Positions 6,840 to 15,069 of a DNA stretch of 44,652 bases are shown piece by piece. The notes under the pieces were generated by a model that searched no databases, had not been told where the DNA came from, and saw only the letters and a program-made list of their open reading frames with translations. The position numbers and the translations under genes were made by a program. The first letter of the stretch is position 1. Each line of letters begins with the position of its first letter. The stretch lies in NCBI GenBank assembly GCA_900542575.1, contig UQOE01000020.1, positions 1 to 44,652 on the forward strand, in the 5' to 3' direction. The stretch comes from an uncultured Oscillospiraceae bacterium. GTDB lineage: Bacteria > Bacillota > Clostridia > Oscillospirales > Acutalibacteraceae.

Positions 6840-7867
6840 AGGAAACCGAATCCCTGCTCTCCTGGTACGACGACAACCGGCGCACCCTCCCCTGGCGGGA
6901 AGACCCGACGCCCTATCATGTCTGGGTCTCGGAGATCATGCTCCAGCAGACCCGCGTGGAAGCCGTCAAAGGCTACTACGCCCGGTTTCTTCGGACGCTT
7001 CCCACAGTGGCAGATCTGGCGGCCGCTTCCGAGGACACCTGCCTGAAGCTCTGGGAGGGCCTTGGCTATTACAGCCGCGTGCGGAATATGCACAAAGCAG
7101 CTGTCGCCGTCATGGAGCAATACGGCGGGGAGCTCCCCCGCACGGCAGCGGAGCTGCAGAAGCTCCCCGGGATCGGCCCGTATACGTCGAAAGCCATTGC
7201 ATCCATCGCGTATCGGGAGCCGGTGGTCGCTGTAGACGGAAATTTGATCCGCGTGTTCGCCCGGCGCACCTGCTATGGGGAAAACAGTAAATCTCCGCAG
7301 GCAAAGAAAGATGCGGCCGCCTGGTATGAACAGCGGCTGCCCGCCGACCGGCCCGGGGATTACAATCAGGCCCTGATGGATCTCGGCGCCACAGTCTGTC
7401 TCCCCAACGGTACTCCCCTGTGCAGTTCCTGTCCCTGGCAGAGCTGCTGCAGTGCCCATGAGTCCGGAAGAGAGCTCCAGTACCCGGTCGTCCCGCCCAA
7501 AAAAGAGCGCCGTATTGAAAAGCGAACGGTCCTGGTCATCCGCGATGCGTCCCACGTTCTGCTCCGCCGCCGTCCGGAAGAGGGACTCCTCGCCGGCCTG
7601 TACGAATTTCCCTGCACATCCGGCTGGCTCTCCCGCCAGGAGGCCGTCCGGTTCACAGAGGACCTGGGGCTGCAGGTTCTGGAAGCACCTCGCAGAAAAA
7701 AAGCCAGGCACGTGTTCAGTCACCTGGAATGGCACATGGTCGGCTACGAAATTATAGTGGAAGACATCGGTCATCCAGATGGATTCCTGACACCGTCCTT
7801 TGCAGAACTTGCAAACTTGTACTCGGTTCCGTCTGCTTTTTCCGCCTTTCAGGAATTTTTGCCGTAA
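6836..7867 (+). CDS. mutY: A/G-specific adenine DNA glycosylase
   Basis: MutY removes adenine paired with 8-oxoguanine in base excision repair. The 343-residue protein has the catalytic glutamate in SEIMLQQTRVE (E33), a helix-hairpin-helix LPGIGPYTSKAI (110-121) followed by the catalytic aspartate in VAVDGN (D134), and a four-cysteine iron-sulfur loop (C188, C196, C199, C205). A NUDIX-like recognition domain fills about 225-343 (GLLAGLYEFP; HVFSHLEWHM). Full length for the family. The ATG has AAGGAG upstream and overlaps the antiporter stop by four bases. Confidence 0.95.
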   Translation: MKETESLLSWYDDNRRTLPWREDPTPYHVWVSEIMLQQTRVEAVKGYYARFLRTLPTVADLAAASEDTCLKLWEGLGYYSRVRNMHKAAVAVMEQYGGELPRTAAELQKLPGIGPYTSKAIASIAYREPVVAVDGNLIRVFARRTCYGENSKSPQAKKDAAAWYEQRLPADRPGDYNQALMDLGATVCLPNGTPLCSSCPWQSCCSAHESGRELQYPVVPPKKERRIEKRTVLVIRDASHVLLRRRPEEGLLAGLYEFPCTSGWLSRQEAVRFTEDLGLQVLEAPRRKKARHVFSHLEWHMVGYEIIVEDIGHPDGFLTPSFAELANLYSVPSAFSAFQEFLP

Positions 7868-7878
7868 ATATGGAAAAG

Positions 7879-7909
7879 GCCTTGCCGTGGGTATCGGCAA
7901 GGCTTTTTT
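7879..7909 (+). terminator. terminator of the antiporter-mutY operon
   Basis: A perfect stem GCCTTGCCG/CGGCAAGGC with a 7-base loop and six T, 12 bases after the mutY stop. Confidence 0.92.
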
Positions 7910-7913
7910 CACA

Positions 7914-8013
7914 GGGATGATTTTTGGGTGTACCACTTTGGGAGTTCTGGTACTGTCTATAGTGTAAACCGCATAGGTACGCCCTACAAGCTCCCCGGGG
8001 GGTTGTTTTTGGC
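7914..8013. repeat. structured direct repeat, copy A
   Basis: About 100 bases that recur at 8058-8157 in the same orientation. Shared blocks are GGGATG, TTTTGGG-x-GTACC, CTTTGGGAG, TGGTACTGT, ACAAGCTCCCC and a GGGGTT-x-x-TTTTT end. GTACCA (7930-7935) pairs with TGGTAC (7948-7953); the GGGAG in that hairpin's loop (7940-7944) is complementary to CTCCC (7991-7995), which would form a pseudoknot on either strand. Copy A lies between two terminators and belongs to no gene. I do not recognise the family. Confidence 0.7.
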
Positions 8014-8016
8014 AAG

Positions 8017-8044
8017 AAAAATTTCCGCTGCCCTGCAGCGGAAA
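8017..8044 (-). terminator. terminator of the acetyltransferase/MBL/glutaredoxin operon
   Basis: A perfect 10-base-pair stem TTTCCGCTGC/GCAGCGGAAA with a 3-base loop and TTTTTCTT on the minus strand. It lies between the two repeat copies, so the operon's transcript carries copy B before termination. Confidence 0.88.
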
Positions 8045-8057
8045 CCTTTCGGCTTAT

Positions 8058-8157
8058 GGGATGTTTTGGGAGTACCGACCTTTGGGAGGATTGGTACTGT
8101 TACCAGTTTAATGCCCAGCCTTTCGGTCCACAAGCTCCCCCCGGGGTTAATTTTTGC
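8058..8157. repeat. structured direct repeat, copy B
   Basis: Second copy of the element at 7914-8013. GTACC (8072-8076) pairs with GGTAC (8093-8097) and the loop GGGAG (8084-8088) can pair with CTCCC (8135-8139), so both the hairpin and the pseudoknot are kept although intervening bases differ. Its right end overlaps the last codons and the stop of the glutaredoxin-like gene, so as RNA it would sit in that operon's 3' untranslated region. Confidence 0.7.
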
Positions 8158-8428
8158 ATGCTTCTTTTAAAACCCGTTCCACCTGTTCTTTGCATTCGGA
8201 GTAGGACTCACCCGGTTGTGCCTCATACAGCTTTTCCGTGCCGAGAAACATGGACGGAACATAATAGTAATCGTACTGGTCTGCAAGGGCATGGTTCTTG
8301 TTCTCATTGACCACCTGCACCTCTACAGCCTTCAGCTCCGGCTGCTCTTCCCGCAGCTCTGCCAGAGCCCGTTTCGCCTGGCGGCAGTATGGACAGCCGG
8401 TCATAACAAACATCGTAACTGGTTTCAT
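8147..8428 (-). CDS. glutaredoxin/thioredoxin-like small protein
   Basis: A 93-residue cytoplasmic protein with the redox motif CPYC at about residues 12-15 (MTGCPYCRQAKRAL), then the thioredoxin-fold pattern with a cis-proline segment YVPSMFLG near 55. It probably reduces disulfides or mixed disulfides. It ends the three-gene minus-strand operon; its ATG overlaps the stop of the MBL gene (ATGA) and GGGGAGA lies about 10 bases upstream. Confidence 0.88.
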   Translation of the reverse strand: MKPVTMFVMTGCPYCRQAKRALAELREEQPELKAVEVQVVNENKNHALADQYDYYYVPSMFLGTEKLYEAQPGESYSECKEQVERVLKEACKN

Positions 8429-9114
8429 AAGATATAAGTCTCCCCATCATAAGAGACGCCCATAATGCGGGACCGATACGGCTCCGACTGGGGCATCCTT
8501 TTTATAGCGCCGATGACCTGATATTTGTCCCAGCAGTGCATAGGGAAGATAACAGATGCATCGACATAGCGGGTAAAATAGTCCAGGCCCAAAATGGCAT
8601 TGCGGCCCAGACGCGGATCGACCGGGACGAAGGCGACATCGGCGTGCCGGCCTTTTATGCGCTGCATTTCCTGGAGATAGTCCTGTTCCTGCTTTTTGTC
8701 CTCGTCGTCGCCGTCCCAGTACCAGTCGTTCAGATCTCCGGCGTGATAAACAGCCTTGCCGTCCGTCACAACCCAGAAGGCCACGCCCTGGTCTGTCGAG
8801 GCCAGCGTCTCCACAAAGACGCTGCCGTCGTTCCAGTTCTCGTGCGGATTCATGCGAACCGCATACGGCCGGCAACCCAGAGGAATGCTGCGGCTCGGAA
8901 TATCCGAGGACAGGATATACCGCCTTTTCTGCCCATCGGCCCCGGCCTGAAAGACTTTGGAATCAAAGTGATCGTGGTGCACATGGCTGACGAAAACATA
9001 GAGCGGCTTCTCCGGATTAAATTCCGGCAGTTTTCCTTTGTAATAATCAAAAAGCAGATAGCGGTTCTCTGTCTCCACGAGAAAACCGCTGTGGTGGATA
9101 TAGGTGATCTTCAT
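8425..9114 (-). CDS. metallo-beta-lactamase-fold hydrolase
   Basis: A 229-residue MBL-fold protein. The motif SHVHHDHFD (about 48-56) is the H-x-H-x-D-H metal site; further ligands are in YHAGDLND (about 128) and FPMHCWDKY (about 195). The short form and its start MKITYIHHSGFLVETE resemble the UlaG/YcjG-like L-ascorbate-6-phosphate-lactonase-type branch, but the substrate is not predictable. The ATG at 9114 overlaps the acetyltransferase stop by four bases; the longer upstream extension lies inside that gene and is discarded. Coupled to the following glutaredoxin-like gene. Confidence 0.88.
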   Translation of the reverse strand: MKITYIHHSGFLVETENRYLLFDYYKGKLPEFNPEKPLYVFVSHVHHDHFDSKVFQAGADGQKRRYILSSDIPSRSIPLGCRPYAVRMNPHENWNDGSVFVETLASTDQGVAFWVVTDGKAVYHAGDLNDWYWDGDDEDKKQEQDYLQEMQRIKGRHADVAFVPVDPRLGRNAILGLDYFTRYVDASVIFPMHCWDKYQVIGAIKRMPQSEPYRSRIMGVSYDGETYIL

Positions 9115-9710
9115 CTGCCAAACTTCTCCCGGTAGCGCTCTGCGTAATCTGCTGCGGCATCCGCCTCTGTCAAAGTGCGGATGACCTTGCATGGATTTCC
9201 GCCGGCGATGCAGTTGTCCGGCACATCCTCCGTCACAACCGCGCCCGCAGCAATGACGACATTAGAGCCAATGGAAACACCGGGGCAGACGGTCACGCCG
9301 CCCCCGATCCAGACATCGTTTCCGACCGTAATCGGCCAGGCATACTCCAGCCCCGCGCTGCGCCGTTCCGCATCCAGCGGATGGCCTGCCGTATAAAAGC
9401 TGCAGTTCGGCCCGATAAAGACGTTGTCCCCGAACGCAACTGCCGCTCCGTCCAGGATGACCAGATTGTGGTTGGAAAAGAAATTCCGCCCGATACTGAT
9501 ATTCTTTCCGTAGTCACACCAAAAAGGTGCCAGCACCATGGCATTTTCTCCGACGGACCCGAGCAGTTCCCGCAGCAGTGCGCGCTGCCCCCAGGCGTCG
9601 GAAAATTTCAACGCATTGTACTCCTGGCACTTGTCCTTCGCCGCAGCACGCGCAGCCTGCAGTTCTGTATTATTGTTGGCGTCAAAGAGACCGTAATTCG
9701 GTTCGGTCAT
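9111..9710 (-). CDS. maltose/galactoside O-acetyltransferase family protein
   Basis: A 199-residue acyltransferase with a left-handed beta-helix of hexapeptide repeats (about 70-185; NISIGRNFFSNHNLVILDG, GNDVWIGGGVTVCPGVSIGSNV, ending IAAGAVVTEDVP). The catalytic histidine is in YTAGHPLD near 113. Members transfer acetyl from acetyl-CoA to sugars or other hydroxyl compounds in the cytoplasm. AAAGGAGGGAG precedes the ATG. First gene of the operon with the MBL hydrolase and glutaredoxin. Confidence 0.92.
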   Translation of the reverse strand: MTEPNYGLFDANNNTELQAARAAAKDKCQEYNALKFSDAWGQRALLRELLGSVGENAMVLAPFWCDYGKNISIGRNFFSNHNLVILDGAAVAFGDNVFIGPNCSFYTAGHPLDAERRSAGLEYAWPITVGNDVWIGGGVTVCPGVSIGSNVVIAAGAVVTEDVPDNCIAGGNPCKVIRTLTEADAAADYAERYREKFGR

Positions 9711-9758
9711 AAAACTCCCTCCTTTGTCAGTTGTCTCTGTTCCATCTCAACTTTAACA

Positions 9759-9803
9759 AAAATAGAGCCCCGGGGCAACTGCAGATGTCCTGCACCCCGG
9801 GGC
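9759..9803 (-). terminator. terminator of the Nif11-like gene
   Basis: A 9-base-pair GC stem GCCCCGGGG/CCCCGGGGC (9767-9775 with 9795-9803), extended by TGCAG/CTGCA inside the loop, followed on the minus strand by TCTATTTTTG. Confidence 0.75.
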
Positions 9804-9812
9804 ACAATTTAC

Positions 9813-10118
9813 TTACGCGCCTGCGCGGGAATCCAGCTCCCGCAGCTCGGCCAGAAACAGCTCATAGGCATCGTCCTCGTAGAAGAGAGCCGGCGAGTTC
9901 TCCCCGCCCCCGTTCGTGCTACGCCGCATGGCCGCATAGCTCGATTCACCGTATTCAATAAGGTCCATAGCATTCAGCGGATATCTGTGTTCTGTACTGA
10001 TTCGACAGAACGCAGTCACCGCATTCTGGCTGTCATGGGTTGCCAGCAGTTCCTCACGCAGTTTTTTGTCTTTTTCTGCGGCCGCTTTCAGACCGTCCAG
10101 ACTTTCGGCAACTCCCAT
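9813..10118 (-). CDS. Nif11-like small protein
   Basis: A 101-residue protein. The ATG at 10118 is chosen because GGTGGGAG lies 8 bases before it; an in-frame TTG further up lacks a site. A TATAAT (10154-10159, minus) precedes it. The first 60 residues follow the Nif11 pattern (SLDGLKAAAEKDKKLREELL, then an aromatic helix and a conserved AMDLIEYG turn). Nif11 domains serve as leaders of peptide natural products or occur alone. The tail holds SSYAAMRRSTNGGGENSP, with a Gly run that could mimic a leader cleavage site, but there is no obvious modified core and no maturation enzyme nearby. Confidence 0.6.
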   Translation of the reverse strand: MGVAESLDGLKAAAEKDKKLREELLATHDSQNAVTAFCRISTEHRYPLNAMDLIEYGESSYAAMRRSTNGGGENSPALFYEDDAYELFLAELRELDSRAGA

Positions 10119-10308
10119 ACTATCATCTCCCACCGGATTGTTTTTCAATTTCTATTATAGCCTGATTTCGCCAAAAATGGTTGTATAAACTGTCCGCAGT
10201 AAATAGGGCTGTCCAGAATGGCTCGCCGACCGTGCCGCAGACCCCGGGAAAAATTCTACCCGCTCTTGCTGCCCCTGTTCCCGGACCGCCGCCAGCATTG
10301 GAACAGAG

Positions 10309-10344
10309 AAAGAGGCCGCTGCAGAACTCACCTGCAGCAGCCCC
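10309..10344 (-). terminator. terminator of the GH2 gene
   Basis: A stem with the core GCTGCAG/CTGCAGC (about 10314-10324 with 10332-10342) followed by CTTTCTCTG on the minus strand, just past the GH2 stop. From 10160 to 10310 I see no gene. Confidence 0.6.
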
Positions 10345-10350
10345 ATATAC

Positions 10351-12102
10351 TCAAATATATTTGACCCGGTCGTTGACCTCTTTCATGAATTTTCGGTCAA
10401 ACTTTTCGACTTTGCGGTCGTAAGTGACCAGGCCGTTGACCTCGCCCTCGACATCGGAGAGCTGGGTGTAGACGCAGCCGCTCATGCCGCCGATCAGGAA
10501 CAGGCGTATGTTCTTGATAATTTTCTGCTCCACGGTCTTTTTCCACGCCTTCTGCAGGCTGTCCTGCGTGCGGTACATGCGGTAGCCGAATGGCACTTTC
10601 GCCTGCATGTGGCCCGGGGTCTTTTTGCTGTAGCCGCCGAACTCGGAGAGAATGTAGCAGCGCTTATCCCAAAACGGGACGTAGATGGGCGTGAAGTAAA
10701 TATGCCTGGAGATGAAGCTGCCGTGCCCCTGGTCGTGCCAGCCGCTGGTGCGGTCGACGGTGCGGGTCGGGTCCATCTTTTCGACCATCTCGCCAATCTC
10801 ATCGGAGTCGAACTGACCCCAGCCCTCGTTGAAGATGACCCACATACCGACGCTTACCGCGTTCTGCAGCAGTTCCACGGTGCCTTTGACATCGCGGATA
10901 AACTCCTCACGGCCGGCCGCATTCTTGCGCCGGAAAGCGGCATAATGATTTTTGTCGTCTTTCATATGACGGCTGCCGAGAATCGGTCCGACGGAGATGA
11001 CGTTCGGATCGTAGTCGTGGCCGCCGCTGACCATGTCCTGCCAGACAATGAGGCCGAGGCGGTCGCAGTGATAGTAGTAGCGCAGGGGCTCAACTTTAAT
11101 GTGCTTGCGCACCATGTTGAATCCCATCTCTTTGACCATGGTCAGATCGTAGACCATGGCGGAATCGGTGGGGGCGGTCATGAGGCCGTCGGACCAATAG
11201 CCTTGATCGAGCACACCGTTGTGGAAGAGGGTGGCGTCGTTCAGGCAGAGCCGCTGGATGCCGAAGCGGTCCCGGTTAATCGTAAACTTCCGCATGCCGA
11301 CGTAGGATTTGACGGTGTCGTGCGGAGTGCGGATGACGAGGTCGTAGAGCTTGGGCTCCGCGGGGCTCCAGAGCTTGTAGTTATTGATGGTCAGGACGAT
11401 GGGCTCGCCGCCGCGGCCGCTGGCCTCCCCTTTGACGGTCTCCCCGTCCAGCATTATGACGGTGACTTCCTCCGCCGTGGACTGTACGGTGACCGTGACC
11501 GTGTTCGTATAGATGTCCGGGACAATTTTGAGGCCGGCGACATAGTCTTCGGAGACGCTCTCCATCCAAACGGGGCCCCAGATGCCGGAGGTAGAGGTGT
11601 ACCAGATGCCGCCCGGTGCCAGGCTCTGCTTGCCGCGGGCCTGGTCTCCGGTGTCCGTGGGATCTGTCACGGTCACGCGCAGTGTATTTTTCCCTGGCTT
11701 CAGGGTACCTGTGACATCAAAAGTGAAAGGCAGGTAACCGCCGGTGTGCGTGCCGAGCTCCTGCCCGTTCAGTGAGACCGTGCAGCGGTAGTCTACCGCG
11801 TCAAAGTGCAGAATTGTCTTTTCGTGGAAGAACGACGGGTCCACCTCAAATTCGGTGCCGTAGTAGAGCACCTCGTCGGGCTGCAGCACCTTCTGCACGC
11901 CGCTCAGCAGGGATTCCGGCGCAAACGGCACCAGGATGTCCCCCTGCCAGTCCTGAAACGCGCGATTCTGCGGCAGGATGGCATACTTCCATTTTCCATT
12001 CAGCGTCTGGTAGCTGTCCCGCTGCAGCTGCGGACGCGGGTACTCCGCGCGCGGGACATCGCCGACTTCGTCAAAAAACTTAGATGGGAGTGCATTCTTC
12101 AT
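10351..12102 (-). CDS. glycoside hydrolase family 2 protein (beta-galactosidase/glucuronidase-like)
   Basis: A 583-residue enzyme without signal peptide, so cytoplasmic. Domains in order: sugar-binding jelly roll (about 20-190; LHFDAVDYRCTVSLNGQELG), Ig-like sandwich (190-290), TIM barrel (290-583). The acid/base glutamate is E426 in FNEGWGQF and the nucleophile is E487 in LSEFGGYS. It should hydrolyse a beta-galactoside, -glucuronide or -mannoside; which one is open. It lacks the extra C-terminal domains of LacZ. The ATG at 12102 has CAGGAGG 8 bases upstream, and TATAAT lies at 12145-12150. No sugar transporter is adjacent. Confidence 0.9.
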   Translation of the reverse strand: MKNALPSKFFDEVGDVPRAEYPRPQLQRDSYQTLNGKWKYAILPQNRAFQDWQGDILVPFAPESLLSGVQKVLQPDEVLYYGTEFEVDPSFFHEKTILHFDAVDYRCTVSLNGQELGTHTGGYLPFTFDVTGTLKPGKNTLRVTVTDPTDTGDQARGKQSLAPGGIWYTSTSGIWGPVWMESVSEDYVAGLKIVPDIYTNTVTVTVQSTAEEVTVIMLDGETVKGEASGRGGEPIVLTINNYKLWSPAEPKLYDLVIRTPHDTVKSYVGMRKFTINRDRFGIQRLCLNDATLFHNGVLDQGYWSDGLMTAPTDSAMVYDLTMVKEMGFNMVRKHIKVEPLRYYYHCDRLGLIVWQDMVSGGHDYDPNVISVGPILGSRHMKDDKNHYAAFRRKNAAGREEFIRDVKGTVELLQNAVSVGMWVIFNEGWGQFDSDEIGEMVEKMDPTRTVDRTSGWHDQGHGSFISRHIYFTPIYVPFWDKRCYILSEFGGYSKKTPGHMQAKVPFGYRMYRTQDSLQKAWKKTVEQKIIKNIRLFLIGGMSGCVYTQLSDVEGEVNGLVTYDRKVEKFDRKFMKEVNDRVKYI

Positions 12103-12202
12103 ACTTTTCCTCCTGTTTCCATAATCCAAATACCATTTATTGCCATTATAATATACGATACAGGTGCAGGGAAAGTCTGAACTTTTCGGAGCCATAAGAA
12201 CA

Positions 12203-12240
12203 AAACAGCCGCCGCACAGTCATGAGAGCTGTGCGGCGGC
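12203..12240 (-). terminator. terminator of the aldolase gene
   Basis: A perfect 12-base-pair stem GCCGCCGCACAG/CTGTGCGGCGGC (12208-12219 with 12229-12240) followed on the minus strand by TGTTTTG. Confidence 0.88.
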
Positions 12241-12262
12241 ATTTTCTGTCTGCCAGGGTATA

Positions 12263-13150
12263 TCAGGTAATGGATGCGGCGTAGCTGGCCGCGATGGTGT
12301 CGGCAAGCGTCTTGTCGAATGTCTCTTCACTCATATCGACTTTGAGGCTGCCGAGGAGTGCGCGGGAATAGCTTGCGATGAGGCCCGGATTGCGGGCGAG
12401 CTTTTCGTTGGCCACTTCCGTCGAATAGCCGCCGGAGAGGGCGACGACGCGGACCATATGCGGGTCAGCAATGATGTCGCTGTAGAAGCCATCCACCGAC
12501 GGAATGCTGATTTTCAGCATGATACGGGTGCTGTCGTCCAAGGCCGAAAGATGTTTTTTGATTTCATCTTTGAGAATCTTCTCCGCCTCGGCCTTGTCGT
12601 CGATAGTGATGTCCACTTCCGGCTCAAGGATGGGGATAAGTCCCGCCTCAAAGATCTTCATGCCGACGGCGAACTGCTGGTCAACAATCTTCTGGATGCC
12701 GGCCGGATTGGCGGCATGGATAACCGAGCGCATCTTCGTTCCGAAAATATGGCGCTTATTGGCCAGAGCCAGCGTCTCGTCCAGGTCGGTGATCGGCTTC
12801 ATCAGCTGGACGCCGTCTTCCTCCGGCGCCAGGCCGAGATCTACTTTCAGGAACGGGACGATGCCCTTCTCCTCCCAGAGATAGTCCGCGGTCTTTTTGC
12901 CCTCGATGTCACTCTCCATGGTCCGTTTAAAGAGAATGGCGCCGAGAATGTGTTCGGAGGTAAAGGACGGGCTGGTGATGACACGGGTGCGCATCTGATG
13001 CATGAGAGCAAACATCTCATCATCATTGCTGTAGGCAGACGGCTCAATGCCGTAAGTTTTGAGCGCTTTCGGCGTGCTTCCGCCGCTCTGGTCCAGCGCT
13101 GCGAGAAAGCCCTTTCCGTTCTCAATTCTTTCCAACTGTTTCTGATTCAT
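12263..13150 (-). CDS. fda: class I fructose-bisphosphate aldolase
   Basis: Cleaves fructose 1,6-bisphosphate in glycolysis by a Schiff-base mechanism. The 295-residue protein matches the short bacterial class I type (as in Staphylococcus) from end to end: NGKGFLAALDQSGGSTPKAL at the start, GVQLMKPI, HIFGTKMRS, LIPILEPEVDI, LKISIP with the lysine expected to form the Schiff base, and VVALSGGYS near the end. Two ATGs compete; the second (13150) is chosen because TAGGAG is 10 bases before it, whereas it nearly touches the first. Single-gene unit with a strong promoter. Confidence 0.95.
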   Translation of the reverse strand: MNQKQLERIENGKGFLAALDQSGGSTPKALKTYGIEPSAYSNDDEMFALMHQMRTRVITSPSFTSEHILGAILFKRTMESDIEGKKTADYLWEEKGIVPFLKVDLGLAPEEDGVQLMKPITDLDETLALANKRHIFGTKMRSVIHAANPAGIQKIVDQQFAVGMKIFEAGLIPILEPEVDITIDDKAEAEKILKDEIKKHLSALDDSTRIMLKISIPSVDGFYSDIIADPHMVRVVALSGGYSTEVANEKLARNPGLIASYSRALLGSLKVDMSEETFDKTLADTIAASYAASIT

Positions 13151-13216
13151 TCGTACCATTCTCCTATCTTCGGTTCAGCCGGACCGTGCCGGCGAGTTCC
13201 CTGTGGTGTACTATTG

Positions 13217-13245
13217 AATATAGCATGAAAATAGTGCGCTTTCAA
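13217..13245 (-). promoter_or_regulatory. promoter of the aldolase gene
   Basis: TTGAAA, a 17-base spacer and TATATT on the minus strand, with the -10 box about 65 bases before the start codon. Confidence 0.8.
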
Positions 13246-13319
13246 CAATATCGTATAAAAACAAAGATGGTTTTTGTATTATCTTACATAATCATGGACA
13301 TTTTACGAACAATTGACCG

Positions 13320-14909
13320 TTAATCATAGTCGCGGTGCAGGACATAGGACTGTCCGACAACAGGCGTGTTATTGTCCGTATCGAGATAGATGGTCATTTC
13401 CTTGGAGGTAACGCTGATGCTCAGCGGACGGATCTTACGGCCGCCCATGAAGTCCTGAAGGAATGCCTTACCGTGCTCGGTCTGGCTGAGCTTCTGGACA
13501 TCTTCGTCGCTCAGGACGAGAGCCGCAACGTACCGGCGGGGTTCCGACTCCGCCAGGCCGTCGACGTTCCGCGGGAACAGCTCCTGCGTAGCTGCACGGC
13601 CGAGGTTGCCGTACTCGGTGTAGAGCGTCGGATGAATTTTGACGCCGTCCATCTCAAGCTCCGCATACTGGACCGAGTCGTCATAGGCAAAGTCTTCCAC
13701 TTCCAGCTCAGCGCTGTACTCGTCCAGGTTGCCCTCGAATTCAATGCCGGTCTCCGGTGCGAGATCCTGGTCTGAGGTGTCCTTCTGCGGGTTTTCAACC
13801 TTGTTGCCTTTCAGCTTCTCGCCGGTCGGGACGAAGGTCCAGCTGGTGTCCTTCAGCATCTTCTGCCAGTAGCCGGTTTTGCCGTTCTTCTCGCCCTCAA
13901 CCTTGAGCAGGCGGGAATCATTGCCGGATCCGGTACTCTCGATTGAGATCCGGTCTGTGATGGTGCCCGGAATCTTCGGCTGCTGTTCCCATCCCGGAGA
14001 CGGGAGACGGATGGCTGCGGTGTTCGGGTCCAGCCGATGCTGGAGATAGTTTTCGGCGGGCTGTTTGCCGTCCTGGTCCAGCCAGCTATAGCGGAACTGG
14101 GCCGGGTCGCCGCCGGAGAGATCGTAGTCTTTGCGGCGGGTGAACATGTCACCGTACTTGTTCATGACCAGTACCGTAGAGGCAGAGGCCGAAAGCGTAT
14201 TGACTTTAAAGCGTCCGTGTTTCGGGGAGCCGTAGGTATAGGAGTGGTCCCGCGGCAACCATGGATCGTTGCAGATGACCAGCGTCGGATCGTCTTTGTC
14301 GACAAAGACAAGCTGGGTACAGCCGGCAAGCGATACCGGATGCTCTTTCTGGTCGATATCTTTATAGGTCTTGTCGTACTTGACCGTCGTAATGCTCAGC
14401 GCCCATTTTCCGGGAGCGCCGTTGCCGATCTGATACGAGTCGCCGAGACGGCCGACGCCGCCCCAGGCGGTGCCCCAGTTCCATTGGTCCGTGTCTTTGT
14501 CGCACGAGAAACAGTTGTAGATCCAGTTATCTTTGTCGAGGACGACGATCTCATCGCCGTCCATGGAGATGCCGGTAATTTTTCCTTTCAGGGCCTCCGG
14601 ACAGGGGGCAACTTTCCAGGGGTCGCCGGAATTCCGCTTCCGGACATACAGCACGCCGTCCTTCAGCGCAATCTCACAAAACAGATTGTAGCTCTGCGTG
14701 TTATCCCGCAGATTGACTTTCTGCGGAAGGCCGCTCTGGTCCGCCGTCCTGAGCTCGGCATACGGGACCGCACCGTCTTTTCCGGGCGATGCGCTGGCCT
14801 TTCGCGGCACGCCCTCAATGGGTTTGGCAAAAACCGGAATCGTAAAGCAGGATGCGACCAACAGCACAGCAAGCAGTATGGTCAGCAAGCGTCTTGAGGC
14901 ACATTTCAT
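13320..14909 (-). CDS. secreted protein of unknown function, beta-rich
   Basis: A 529-residue protein with a signal peptide (MKCASRRLLTILLAVLLVASC..., cleavage likely after VFA near 28). The ATG at 14909 is preferred because AAGGAG lies 8 bases upstream; extension further up crosses the NEAT gene's terminator. The mature part alternates short strands with Trp/Asp-rich turns (VLYVRKRNSGDPWKVAP, EIVVLDKDNWIYN, QLVFVDKDDPTLVICNDPW, TVLVMNKYGDMFTRRKDY), which suggests a beta-propeller; that is inference. A different C-terminal region starts near 415. No catalytic motif recognised. It lies 400 bases downstream of the NEAT gene but is a separate unit. Confidence 0.7.
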   Translation of the reverse strand: MKCASRRLLTILLAVLLVASCFTIPVFAKPIEGVPRKASASPGKDGAVPYAELRTADQSGLPQKVNLRDNTQSYNLFCEIALKDGVLYVRKRNSGDPWKVAPCPEALKGKITGISMDGDEIVVLDKDNWIYNCFSCDKDTDQWNWGTAWGGVGRLGDSYQIGNGAPGKWALSITTVKYDKTYKDIDQKEHPVSLAGCTQLVFVDKDDPTLVICNDPWLPRDHSYTYGSPKHGRFKVNTLSASASTVLVMNKYGDMFTRRKDYDLSGGDPAQFRYSWLDQDGKQPAENYLQHRLDPNTAAIRLPSPGWEQQPKIPGTITDRISIESTGSGNDSRLLKVEGEKNGKTGYWQKMLKDTSWTFVPTGEKLKGNKVENPQKDTSDQDLAPETGIEFEGNLDEYSAELEVEDFAYDDSVQYAELEMDGVKIHPTLYTEYGNLGRAATQELFPRNVDGLAESEPRRYVAALVLSDEDVQKLSQTEHGKAFLQDFMGGRKIRPLSISVTSKEMTIYLDTDNNTPVVGQSYVLHRDYD

Positions 14910-15006
14910 AATGAAGCTCTCCTTTTTCAATATTCTCTGTACCTCCATCTTAGCATGCTGTTTTGCAGGAAATAATCGGCAATCTGTAAAATCTGTCGCG
15001 ATGTCC

Positions 15007-15044
15007 GGTAAAAAAGAACCGCTTCCATGGCACAGAAGCGGTTC
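15007..15044 (-). terminator. terminator of the NEAT gene
   Basis: A 10-base-pair stem GAACCGCTTC/GAAGCGGTTC (15016-15025 with 15035-15044) followed on the minus strand by TTTTTTACC. Confidence 0.85.
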
Positions 15045-15069
15045 CTTTCTCAAATATGTATGTTTCGAT

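Noticed and set aside
7914..8157. CRISPR-like or mobile-element explanation for the two repeats
   Set aside because: Only two imperfect ~100-bp copies, no spacers, no transposase, no target-site duplication visible.
10155..10346. 63-codon minus-strand frame between the GH2 and Nif11-like genes
   Set aside because: It starts in the GH2 terminator and covers the Nif11-like promoter.
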